DNA of 64,000 bases from Utricularia gibba (taxonomy: Eukaryota > Streptophyta > Magnoliopsida > Lamiales > Lentibulariaceae), in NCBI GenBank assembly GCA_002189035.1, contig CM007991.1, positions 2,728,001 to 2,792,000 of the forward strand, in the 5' to 3' direction. Both the position numbers and the translations under genes were made by a program. Below the pieces are notes generated by a model, which saw only the letters and a list, made by a program, of their open reading frames with translations, was not told where the DNA came from and did no database searches. Positions 40,491-51,660 of the stretch are shown piece by piece (the stretch's first letter is position 1; each line of letters opens with the position of its first letter).

Positions 40491-42623
40491 ATATCGTTTT
40501 TCTGTAGAATTTTTTGTTGTGAACCCTTGTCGCTGAAAGTTGTTTCATTCGGACGCGGGCTCTTAGGTTGCGGAACCTGGAATTATCGAGAGGGCTATAA
40601 AGGTTTCCCATGTCGCTTTAAAATCCCGCAAAATGATGGCACAGCTGCCGCAACGAGTGTCCTATCCTATAACCGACTGGCCGGCAAGGATAGGAACGTG
40701 GACGTTGATAGCAGGTTCGATGGGATGAATCGGATGCGACGGTCGTGTTCTTCGTTTTTCGACAAACGGCTGATAAGTTATGCCAAGGAGAAGAAGTACC
40801 GAGAGTTATTTGCTGTCTTCGATAGAATGGTATGTGCTGACTATTCCCCAGGTCTTGGTGAGATGACTATTCTGCTCAATTGCTATTGTGATTTGAAAAG
40901 GATAGGTCTTGCTTTCTCTGTTCTAGGCGGGATCTTGAAGAGGGGTTACATTCTCGATCGCTATGTTCTTAACCCTCTCGTTAAAGGGTTGTTTCTGCAT
41001 GGTAGAGTTGGTGAGGCAGTTTTGTTGTTTAAAAAGATTACACGTATTGGAATTCCTCTCGATTTATGTACCTGGTCGACTTTGATTCAAGGGCTGTGTA
41101 AGTCAGGAAATCTGGAAGCTGCCTTGAGAATTCATGAGGCAAATATGAAAGGAAACCTGGGTTTTGGACTCAGTTACAGCCCTGATTGTGTATATTATGT
41201 CGTTCTCATGGATGGTCTTTGTAAGGTGGGTTTGGTGAGAAAGGCAAAAGAGTTGTTTCTTGAGATGGAGCAGAGAGGGGTTACGCCAAATGTGTATGCG
41301 TACACTGCATTGATTCATGGTTTTTGTGGAATGGCTGAATGGGAGGAGGCAAAAACATTATTTAATCAGGCGTTGGACCGAGGCATTCAACCCAACATTG
41401 TGACGTTCAATGCTTTGATAGATTTTCTTTGCAAAGAGGGAAATATGGAGGAGGCAAGAAGATTGTTCGACCTGATGATTGAAAGGGGCCAGCACCCTAG
41501 TTGTGTCAACTTTAACACCTTAATGAGTGGATACTTTTTGGAAGGTAAGATAGGAGAGGCACTCAAGTTACTTGAAGAAATGAAGACCCATAATATAACG
41601 CCTAATGGTGTTACATATGTTGTATTAATAGATGGGTTTTGCAAGAACGGATGTCTCGGACATGCAATAGAGTTATTCACGTCTCTTGAAAATTCTGGTT
41701 TCAACCATGACATCCAGCACTGTAACTCACTCATTGATGGGTTTTGCAAAGCAGGAAGGTTTGATTTTGCACGTCAGTTGTTTGAGAGGATTCCTGAGAT
41801 GGGCCTCAGTCCAAATGTCATTACTTATACAACCATGATTGAGTGCATGTGCAAGGCTGAACAATTGGGTCATGCCTATGATTTGTTTGTTGAGATGGAA
41901 AACAAGGGTTGTTTTCCTAATCCAGTCACACTGAATGCTTTGATGTTTTTTCTCTGTAGAAGGGGAAGAACGAATGAGGCACGGGAATTGATGAACTTTA
42001 TGCGCCAACGGCGTCTGCAGCCCAATTCCTGCAATTATAGCACCCTATTATTTGGATACTTCACAGAAGGTAGGATTGAAGAGGCGAGGAAATTGGTGCA
42101 AGAAATGAAGAACCATGATATTGCGCCGGATGATGTCACATATGGTGTATTGATCGATGGTTTCTGTAAGAACGGATGCCTTGATTCTGCAGTAGACTTG
42201 TTCGATGCCCTTGAAAAAGCCAGTTTTAAGTTTGACATCCGACACTATTCGTGCCTCCTCCATGGGTTATGCAAAGCAGGAAAACTTGACATTGCATGCG
42301 AGTTGTTTGAGAGGATTCCCCGTATGGGTCTTGCTCCAAATGTAGTCACGTACACCATCATGATTGATGGCCTGTGCAAGGCTGGACGACTTCATCATGC
42401 TTATGATTTGTTTGTTGAGATGGAAAACAGGGGCTGCATCCCTAATGCAGTCACATTCAGCATACTTCTGCAGGGATACAGTCAAAATGGCGATGCGTCC
42501 AAACTCGCCGAGCTTCTTCACAAAATGGCAGAAAGAAATGTTACTCCGGAAGAAGCTGCAATTACGGTAGTTGGGCTTCGAGACCGCTTAGAACCGATTG
42601 CTTGCTTCCCTTCAATTGCTTGA
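40491..42623 (+). CDS. RFL-like P-class pentatricopeptide repeat protein
   Basis: An organelle RNA-binding protein of the restorer-of-fertility-like clade. The frame is open from 40491 to the stop at 42623. The first in-frame ATG is at 40725 (632 residues), but coding character seems to begin earlier, so the true start is unsettled; a 5' intron or indel may hide it. Seen: about 15 tandem 35-residue P-type motifs with repeated PNVVTY, LIDGFCKxG and AxxLFxxM cores. There is no E or DYW domain. A 525-bp block (five PPR motifs) is repeated in tandem: 41529 aligns with 42054 and 41574 with 42099. Such internal duplication is typical of fast-evolving RFL genes that target mitochondrial transcripts. 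The clade call is by motif style, not a search. Confidence 0.82.
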   Translation: MSFFCRIFCCEPLSLKVVSFGRGLLGCGTWNYREGYKGFPCRFKIPQNDGTAAATSVLSYNRLAGKDRNVDVDSRFDGMNRMRRSCSSFFDKRLISYAKEKKYRELFAVFDRMVCADYSPGLGEMTILLNCYCDLKRIGLAFSVLGGILKRGYILDRYVLNPLVKGLFLHGRVGEAVLLFKKITRIGIPLDLCTWSTLIQGLCKSGNLEAALRIHEANMKGNLGFGLSYSPDCVYYVVLMDGLCKVGLVRKAKELFLEMEQRGVTPNVYAYTALIHGFCGMAEWEEAKTLFNQALDRGIQPNIVTFNALIDFLCKEGNMEEARRLFDLMIERGQHPSCVNFNTLMSGYFLEGKIGEALKLLEEMKTHNITPNGVTYVVLIDGFCKNGCLGHAIELFTSLENSGFNHDIQHCNSLIDGFCKAGRFDFARQLFERIPEMGLSPNVITYTTMIECMCKAEQLGHAYDLFVEMENKGCFPNPVTLNALMFFLCRRGRTNEARELMNFMRQRRLQPNSCNYSTLLFGYFTEGRIEEARKLVQEMKNHDIAPDDVTYGVLIDGFCKNGCLDSAVDLFDALEKASFKFDIRHYSCLLHGLCKAGKLDIACELFERIPRMGLAPNVVTYTIMIDGLCKAGRLHHAYDLFVEMENRGCIPNAVTFSILLQGYSQNGDASKLAELLHKMAERNVTPEEAAITVVGLRDRLEPIACFPSIA

Positions 42624-43268
42624 CATACAGATTGGCTCTTCCCGTTCGAAGTGAACTACAACGTGCAGTAGTTTTTCGACTTTTCTGGAGCTGAGGGATA
42701 TTTGGCGATTGGAAGAAGAGAAGGGTTAATGAAATAGTAAGTGCGTACTGTTTTTTTTTTTTTTTTGTTAATTTGGAGAGGGAAATCAAGCGTACTTTTT
42801 TGTTTTCTTTGTGCCAGTGCCAGGTCTTCCAACCATGATGAACAAGCCCTGTAAGAACTCGTTTGCAGTTAAATCTAAGGATGCCAGGATCCAGGTGTGC
42901 AGTTGGCCTCTATGAGTTAAAAATATTTGCTTTTGGAGGCTCTGTGTTGGCACCCAGCCACCCACCAGTTATGGTGGAATCAGAAGAGATGTTGGGAGGG
43001 ACTGTCGGTGTTAACACAAAAAGGGTCGCCCAAGGAGAAATGGGTTGCTGTTGATACAAGCACACACCATGAAATGAATCAAAACCATGGCTTCTGCGTG
43101 CTGTGTCTGCTTGTCATGCATGAAAAGCAGATATTGGCCTCTCTTTGTATCATGTTCCTAGCTGTAGATGCTACTGTGCCAACATCAGTGCTTTATTGAT
43201 GGAACTACGAAGAGAGTTGAAGTGCACGGGGCCAGGAAACTCATGCACGTGGCTGACCAATGTTGAAC
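42624..43268. other. Convergent intergenic region between PPR and sucrose-phosphate synthase
   Basis: No gene is supported. A T16-type tract lies near 42751. Short open frames (up to 90 codons on +) show no protein resemblance. It holds the 3' UTRs of both neighbours. Confidence 0.5.
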
Positions 43269-46200
43269 TCACCTGTTAGAACGCTTGATTTTTTCCATGG
43301 CAGCCTTCAAGCCATCCCTGTCAAGGGTCTGGCATTCCACGCTTCTGGGATTATCGACAGGGACAACGTGCTCCAGAGGGTAATTTCTATTGATGTGAAT
43401 TTTCCTGGCCTCTAGGCAGTATCCTTGCAGAATCACCGTCTTGTGCAGCCCACCGTGGAGTCCCTCATAATCCGAATCACCGCATTCTCCCATAAAGACG
43501 ACCACATTGGACAAGTCAATGCCCCAACGAACGTGCAAATACCTGCTTCCCATATTTTAGTATTCATTGAACCGAGCTGGTTTTTCATCAGATATGGAAG
43601 AAGGAAGACTTCATGGACTTCTTACCGGAGAGCTTGAGCTCGAGAAGCGAGGACTGGGATCACGTTTATAGTTTCACCGTTGTTGCAGTAGACCGGGTAG
43701 CAACGGAGAGCATGGATTCGCATGAGCCTACGAAGTTCTCTTACAGGAGGAACCTGCAGCAGGCCCAATGGAAGAAACACATTTATAGCATGATGTGGCA
43801 TCGTTATGTTCGAAGAGCAACAGAGAAGCCGAAACTTACTGAAGTGTGGTCTCGGATGCGGAACCTGTAGCAGTGGTAGGATCCGGAGTCGAGTTCAGCG
43901 AGGACAGGCAGCTCGTCACTGCCCCCTTCGCTTTGTCATTAACAGAAGCTGACCATCGGAGCAAACTGTTTCTCAAGCTTTCTCCACCCCAGCGATAGTC
44001 TATGTGAGCTTGATAATCTGAATCTATCATGTACCGTGATTCTGCAGAATTCTGCTCGGGATAATATATCTCGGAGCCACTACTACAGATGAACGCATCA
44101 AAACAACTAGACTTCAGACCAGCCGTCTCCATTGCGCGGTTAATCTCAGACATACTCCATGAGGTAGATAAAATGAAGCCCACATTCTTGAAACAGTTAT
44201 CTGATCTGCCAGCCTCCACTATTGTTTTAGTGACTTCCAGCATATCAGCTATTGCACCCGGATCCAAGGCGATGACAAATATGAAGTTCCTTGAACTGAG
44301 CGACGGCAGCCTTGAGTTCTCTGGTTTATCCATGGAATCGTTGGGGGAGAATTTCAATGGAGAACTTTTAACAATGTTGTCCCTCGTGTCCACAGAATTT
44401 TCTCTGCCTTCCAGTACCAAGTTACTAACACCTTCATTCTTCTCTCCATCTAGTGACAACCTTAAGCTCAAAGATAGATCCTTGATATCTCTGAGGGAAC
44501 TTCCAGGCGAATCATCATCCGAATCGGCGTGGTCACTCTCATTTGTTTGCCATCTTGGTTGCCTTTGCTTGCAACTGGTTACACGAGCTAAATATGCCTT
44601 GCAGTGCTCTGGCCATGAGAAAAGATGTATATTCTTTAGACCGTTGTCCCTGCATCTGGCCCATTGTTGCTTGTCGGCTACAAGCTTTAGCAGAGCATCC
44701 GCAATGGACTGCTGATCATGTGGGTCAACTAACACACCATTATCAAGAACCTGGTGTTTTTTTTTTCAGATTAAGCAGAAAGCAACGGATAAAATATATT
44801 ACTTTCTGAAGGAGAAACAAGAAAATAACTATCAAGCATGACTTCATTTAGTGAGTACCCGGTGAATATCAACAGGGCCTCCATTCTTCGTTGCAACAAT
44901 TGGTAGACCACGGGCTGCAGCCTGAGGTAAAAACGTATCCTGATCAGTAGATTATGTTGGGGAAAATCTATGATTCTATGAGAAAATTTAATCTTGGATA
45001 CCTCAATTAGGGTGAGTCCAAATGGCTCAATAAAAGCTGGATTTATGAAAACACCCTTGAAGATAAGGAAAAAACAGTCAACATATGCGATAAATAATAA
45101 TAATCAACCAAGACTTCAGCTTGGTACACTTACCTTGGTTTTGGCTGCCAAACGATAAATATCAGCTACATCAGATTGTTTATGATGCTTTGGATATGCT
45201 ACTTGACCATAGAGGTCATACTTGTCAATTAGCTTGAGTATAGAAAGGAGGACAGAGGAATTGGTTGACGACATGTCATCTATTACATCCCTGTTACCCA
45301 TGATCAGAGTCTGCATCACATTAAGAGATCATAATGAGAAGGCCGAGTGTGGAATAAAAGGCGTAAACCTGTCTCATCTTTCAAAAAATGTGCAAAAAAT
45401 TCTCACAAGGTTTGCAAGATCCCTGAGCGCACGGCTCTCCCCAAAAGCTTTGACTAAAGTGATTAGGTTCTTCTTTGGATCCGGCCTCGCGAGAGCTAGT
45501 ATCATAGGTTTTCGTGGATTGGTAAAGAAGCGCATGATCTGCAAAAAAAATAAAAAAAAAATGTAAAACCATCACACCATGAGCAGTTATCGGATGTGTT
45601 CTGCCAAAGAAAGGAGTAAATTGAACCTCTGCCCAGATAGGAGGATCAGGAGTCGCAGAGCAATCTTCGTTTCCTTCTGTCTCTCCATCAAGCTCAGCAT
45701 CTTGTGGAACAACATTCCGAAATTCCATTCCAGGTGGAATCACCTGAATAAAGGAAAAACAGCTGAGTACAAGTGACAGAGGACCAAAGAGAGACGAACA
45801 TGCCCATGGAAAGAACTGCATCCAATTAATTTAGTTGGCGTGATATGATGACTTACAACCATCCGTGGCATGAACCTCCCGTAACAGCTGAAATTATTCT
45901 TGATACGAGCTCGAAGTTTGCGCTCTAAAACTGGATCAAATCCATCATAAAGACGCCATTGTTCTTCTATCTCTTGTTTTGTGCTGGTAATGATTACTTC
46001 AGAGGCATCAAGAGTAATCTCCTCAGCTTCAATTCGTCGCATTATCTTATATGCAGAATTAATCTCCTCCCTTGACTGCCTCCCTTGCTTTAAGAGTTGT
46101 TCCAGCTTGTCTCGCCCAAGCGAGTGACCAGTAAATATCATTGGCACATTTAAAGCTCCCGAGAGTAAAGCAGCAGAATTTCCTGCATCAGCGTAGTGTC

Positions 46201-47859
46201 CATGAATGGCAATAGGCCAGAGTGGCTGGTCGCTGCCAATTTGCTTGCCAAGGACTTTAGACATCTGCAGAATGTGACTAAGTGCACCATCAACAAACTC
46301 TGGAATATGAGGCCAGAGAGTTTCTTTGGACAAGTACTTGTCATTCGGACCAAAAGGTATACGAATAATATATGCACCACCACCCTCTCCAATTTCATGC
46401 AAGTAGTTTGGAGAGCTGACTGGATTTAGCATCTCTATCGGTTCACCGTACGTCCAGTGCACATCTGGTGACAATATTTGTCTTGTGAGCAAATCTACAC
46501 GATAAACTCCAGGCATTGAACCCAACGCTCTGGCTAGTTCAACAACATACTTGACCTGAAATCACGTAGGACAGGGTGCATGTCATGAATGACAACAGCT
46601 CAATGGTATTCAAGGACTAAACCACATGAAAAATCAGTCAAAAATTAGAGCCTTCCTCTACCTGACCTCCGGTATCAGAATCTCGACCAAGTTCCATATC
46701 TTCTCCCCTTATCAAACCATGAAGACTGGACAGAAAAGGAAAAGAAAATATAAATTGCTCTAGTCACTGTATACGTGAAAACCCGACATATAAAAACATA
46801 AGGGGAGGCCTGAATCAGTAGTAAACCTGATCAGGACAAGATAAAGCTTCTTATTGGAATGTGGACTAGCCAAACTAGTCATCGTTTCCACAGAACTCAC
46901 TCTTGGAATTTTCCCTCTAACGGAAATCGAACGAGGTGAAATTTCACCAGTTACGTCGCCCTTTTCTCCTTCTATCACATCTTCAGGCATATCAGCAGTT
47001 GCCTCTCTCCTAGCACTTTCACGATCAAATTTCTTTTTTGCTTTACGTTGCGTTTCTTCTGTCTCAATCTACAAGCAAAAAGCAGATTCTGAAAACAGTA
47101 TACTTCAACCATATCTCCTCAACTTCATGACACACAAAGAACCGAGACTCAGAGACTTGCTATAATCGCAAAGCACTTAAGAAAAAGCAAGGACAACTGC
47201 ACGAATTTCCCTGATGACCCTCACTATTCGTCAAAAGCATACAATCAATGTACAAAAGGTACCTGTTTCTTCTTCCGAGCCAAAGTCCATATCCTCCAAG
47301 ACATATTTTCCAGCCTTGCATTTCTCTCCTCTGAGTTTCGAATAGATGAAGCCTGGATTCACGTTTCAAAGCATATAGAAGTTACCAGCAATGTGGTTAA
47401 AAGTTGGCCATCCATGCAAGGGTGGCGAATGTGAAAGCAAACACGCTAAATCACTTCAATTGAAAATTCAAAACACTGTTACATAAGGGAAATTGAAAAA
47501 AAAAAAAAAAAGCAAGAAAATCAACGATTAAAAGAAGCTAATCGTAAAACAAAAAAAGATCATCCACAGAGAACCGAAAACGAGATCTTATTATGACGTT
47601 CGCCCTGAGAACGAAAATGCAACGTCCAGCACATCGGCTACCCCAAAAATCAAATACACACGGAAGCGATACTTACGCGAACCCATGAACGATGGAGATC
47701 AGTCTCATTGAAGCCGGTGATGACTTCTTCGACGAAATACTGCGCAGGGCTGAAGCGGCCTCTCTCCCGTAACAGCAGAGACGATTTATTCTCGCTGATT
47801 CCTGCGTCGACGTCGAGGATCGCCTCCAGATAACTGCTTATCCAGTCATTCGCGGTCAT
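43269..47859 (-). CDS. SPS: Sucrose-phosphate synthase, A family (13 exons)
   Basis: A cytosolic enzyme making sucrose-6-phosphate from UDP-glucose and fructose-6-phosphate. Exons: 47859-47677, 47352-47263, 47068-46827, 46725-46662, 46555-45857, 45743-45627, 45538-45407, 45310-45134, 45055-45002, 44921-44859, 44750-43840, 43753-43626, 43542-43269. All phases close to 1044 residues if one base is added to the G5 run at 43922-43926. Without it exon 11 runs to a false stop, while the restored frame reads HCYRFRIRD into VPPVREL as expected. Seen: N terminus [20 protein letters not shown] and [11 protein letters not shown] (A-family), [39 protein letters not shown], the RVSSVE site likely phosphorylated by SnRK1-type kinases, [23 protein letters not shown], and the C-terminal phosphatase-like domain with [13 protein letters not shown]. 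Confidence 0.93.
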
Positions 47860-48056
47860 TTTCCCGGCGATGCGAGAGTAGTTGCATGCAAGGGTATCCT
47901 CCAACAACGGGAAACTGTGAGATTGATTTCCAACAAATACAAATAGAAAAAGATTTTCACCTGAGGATGGCTAAAGTCGGTGATTCCTTTTTCTTTTTTT
48001 TTTCCGAAGCTGGCTAAAATTAGTGTGGATCATCAATTGTCTGGTATTATTTATAT

Positions 48057-48757
48057 TCATATAATAAGTGAAATAATATTTCTCCATTTATTCCCCGATT
48101 TCATTTTCCATAAACCACAGGGGAACCAGTTTCGCAAATCACGCAGCAGGTTCACAGAGAATGCGGCCTTCAAAAGAGAGTCATGAATGCTCTTTTTTCC
48201 CTGAGATTGCTTCCAAAGCAGAAGACGCGAAGGGAACCTCATTTTCCTCATCTCTTCAACCGCAAATGCTGGGGGAACCAATATTTTCCCAGTACAGGGT
48301 CCTGAAAAGGCTTGTAGGACTTTCGAAAAGGCTTCCACCAAAGAGGCGTGCACAACTACCCCGGCATCGAGCCCTTCTCGCGCATTAAATCGAACACCTT
48401 GGGCGCATCCTGCCGAGTCCATCTTTACATAAACTATCAAGCATAGCAACGGCGTTCGGAATCGAACCCGTCTCCTATATCGTATCCCCTCCGCATCTTC
48501 CGGAAGCGCCCCCCAAAGAACTCCCGACTCCCAGAAGCATGAATCGAGGTTTCCGATTGGGTTTTGTTGCCTCTCAGCGGCCTATTTGGAACTGGCTCTG
48601 GGAGTGAGGAAGAAGGCCCAGAGAGTGCCCGTACATTCTGACCAAATTGAACCGCTGAATGGGGCGTGGGCTTGGCTCCCAGCTCAGTGAGAATTCGCAA
48701 AATCAATTTCGAACAATCAGGAGGAGGATTTTGAGTGATCCTCGTCGAGCAGATCAA
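48057..48757 (-). pseudogene. Degenerate PPR gene (At4g38150-like)
   Basis: Three pieces in different frames recall a small P-class PPR protein. They are an N-terminal part with FFGGRFRKMRRGYDIGDGF, a middle part AVAMLDSLCKDG continuing as APKVFDLMREKGSMPG and VVVHASLVEAFSK, and a possible C-terminal remnant (LLLWKQSQGKKS). The middle piece needs two single-base shifts, and residues expected between the first and second pieces and after EAFSK are missing. The losses beyond single bases argue for true decay. The match is from memory of the family and is moderate. Confidence 0.5.
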
Positions 48758-49077
48758 AGGGTGGCAGTAGAGGTGCCTCCAGCAACCCCGATTCCGCTCC
48801 TTAAACTAAACAAAAAATACAATATCTGTTTTAATAAAATTACGTCCTTTTTACAATGCAATATTTTATTTTCAGAAATGCAACTTACCACCATACAGGA
48901 TCATTCGTCAAGAAACTCGTACCACACACACAAAGACTGCTAAGAAAAAGGATGCAGAAACGAAGGATCATGTGTAAATTTGTGCATGCAAAGGTAAGAT
49001 TGGGGAATTTTGCTCGAACCGCCGATGAAAGATGAGACAACAGACACTTGACGTGGGCCAAGAGCCACATGTGGTTT

Positions 49078-51660
49078 TTAGAAGAGTACTAACGGTTTGT
49101 TGGATGGTGAGGGCAATGTTGCTGCAATTTGCAGGACTTGGGTCCTCATGCTGCACTGCCTTACCTGTATAATGATGCATCGTGCGAAAAATGCAGTAGA
49201 ATCATCAGATTTTTTATTTTTTCCGAAGAGTGGAAAATAATGAGGACAGAACCTTACCTGCAAAGGGGTAATTTTGGTTGACAGAAGGTTGTTACTGTTA
49301 ATGAGTAAATGATGCTCTTGAGCACTCAAAACTGCGAGCTCAGAAGCCAGTAAGCTCATCTGCTTCACCTGCAAAAATGTCGAGGAGGACTGATTTATAT
49401 TTATCTACATTAGACAATCAGGAAAGTTTTGGAAGCCATAAGCTTCATTCAAAACAGACTTACCTTCATCTGCAGAGAGGACATTGAAGATGCAATTGCT
49501 TGCATTATTCTGGCAACTGATGATATTGCTTCTTGTAGATCAGGAACACCACCCTAGGTAAAGAGAATGACAGAGGTTCATTTTGAAGTAAAGTAGCAGC
49601 ATCGTGCAATCTATGTTCACTAAAAAGTTTTGGGAAGATGCAAGATGATAATACCCTTGCGCCATTCACAAAAGGTAGACGGACTATCTTTGCTTCTAAT
49701 GCTTTTATCGTTCCATTCACAGTGTTCCAGTGATTCGCTTCAATCATAGACCAATTCTCCAAGTGTCTCATCTGCAGTCATGACTAGACTTCAAATCTTG
49801 AAAAGCAGTATGCAAATATCGAAGCTTTTCAGTAGGCCAATGTAGACAAGTACAAGGGAGAATCACCTGTTCCTTGATGGTTGAAAACAGCCTTAGATTA
49901 TGTTTCAGTATTAACATTTCTGTTCTCTTAGAGTTAACTGAAAGCCGTAAGCTTGATGAAGCTGCCCAAGCATCGGAGAAGCTTCTCTGTGATATGAAAC
50001 CAGTACAGATGAGAGCAGTTTATACTGGTGATAGAGAGAAGGCCAAATGTATCAGCAAATAGGATCAGCAAGGAAAACAGAGCAAAAACATATGTACAAA
50101 ACAGAGTTCTCAGTAACTAGAAGATACCCCTCGGTTTTCTTTTTAGAAACAAAACAAAAGATCTGCAAAAATAAGAGCAACGATGATCATCAAAAAATGG
50201 TCTGCTCTTAACTCTATTAGCTACCCAGTACAGAAATACTGAACCCAAGTGATTATAAGCAAATTCGTGTGAACAGAGTTGTGTAAGATTTCCCATCACG
50301 GCGAAGTTAATATACCTGGGCTGTGTGTTTCTGCAGCACCAGTGCATTCTCTAATCGCCCATTCGCAAATCTCCACTGCAGCAACCTATTATACAGCATT
50401 CGCAAATCATGCACATCAGCTACCTTAGTTTCACCCAACTTTCCTCTCCCTGTATCCGCAGTAAAACTGAGCATTGATGGAGTGGTACAGATACTAATAT
50501 CAGTAATCAAACTTCCAGGGCCACTTCGACATTTCGATGGACTCGATATACCCCTGCTGCGAGTACCATCGGAAGAAGACAATACCCTGCTCGGGAGGCT
50601 TCTCTAACTCCACCTCGAAGAGGCGATACCCCCTACGAGGGAGTACTTCTCTAGGAGAAGAAACAAGATTACTACCATTTTGAATCTTCTTTGGGACGGT
50701 TGATTTGGAAGAACCAAATGCTTTATTTATGGTGCTTCTTATCTGGGAAGAGGCAGGATTTAGTTCCTCATTTTGTCTACCCACTCCCTGTTGCTGGATT
50801 GTCGCTTCATCAATTTGTCCCGCTTCCGATTTACTTGCAATTCCAGTTGAATTACCTGGAGATACGATACTACCAGGATCAGAATCCAATCTACCTGCTC
50901 TCGGCCATAGAACAGGTTGCTTCTCCGGAGGCTTGATTTTGCTTTTGTTATCGTACTCCGCCGATTTTTTAGGTGATGCGGCAGACTCATTCAGTTTCAG
51001 TGATCCGCAATCTAGGCTACGACTCAGAAAACTCGAATTCAAGCTACGCGATCTTGCTGGCCACGGATTCTGCAGGCATTCATCTCTGGCGATCGATTTC
51101 TTAGCAATTTTCTCGTTCCGATCTTTCGGTGGCGTCTCTTTTGATTTCCATCTCTCCGGTGTCGCTTTCCTTGAATCATCAACAACCCTGTTCCCTTTTC
51201 TATCAGACCCGTGAAACGACAACGAGAGATTCCGCAGCGATTTCACCAACACTCTTTCCGCAGCGGAGGGTGTAACCGCCGCCGCCGCCGCCGGCCGTCG
51301 TCTCTCAGCTGATAATCCCGCATGCTGACTCCTGGGCGTTAAAGTTGAACCTCTGCTCCCAAGAACCGGAGATTCCGTAATCTTATACGAAATCGATGAT
51401 CCGGAGGAGGATCCAAAAGACGCCGCAGTGTTGGTCGACGATGATGACACAGAAGAAGTGGATGACGCTGTCGATATTGACAGATATCGAGAACTCACTT
51501 CACGAGATTTTGGCCGTCGCACCGCTGCATTCTCGTTTACGTGGGAGATCAGCGGTATCCGTTTCGTTTTCTGGCCACTCCGCTGCTTGTGTGTTGCCAT
51601 CGCCGGTGCAGCGGCTGTTTCGGCTTCACGCCGCCCATTAGAGCACGTCAAATCCTTCAT
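49078..51660 (-). CDS. QWRF motif-containing protein (AUGMIN8/SCO3-like, 6 exons)
   Basis: A plant-specific microtubule-associated protein of the QWRF family, related to augmin subunit 8. Exons: 51660-50316, 49986-49867, 49771-49655, 49553-49464, 49368-49258, 49164-49078. Exon 1 is two bases short of frame; adding one base at the C/G runs 50629-50633 and 50593-50595 restores it and gives 623 residues. Seen: RRPKSREVSSRYLS near the N terminus, a long Ser/Pro/Arg-rich basic region, the RGVSP and PSRVLSS blocks recovered only after correction, LSFTADTGRGKLG, and the hallmark LLQWRFANGR. A helical C-terminal half ends CSMRTQVLQI. Without correction the ORF ends early and loses the QWRF motif. The start is the ATG at 51660. 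Confidence 0.86.

Noticed and set aside
43836-43840. In-frame TAA at the end of SPS exon 11 as the true SPS stop
   Set aside because: It lies inside the GTAAGT donor and appears only in the frame created by the upstream G-run shift. Two conserved C-terminal exons follow.
48451-48500. tRNA 3' half: minus strand contains a GGTTCGATTCC T-arm-like word
   Set aside because: No matching 5' acceptor strand or anticodon arm at the right distance. The word lies inside the PPR pseudogene fragment.
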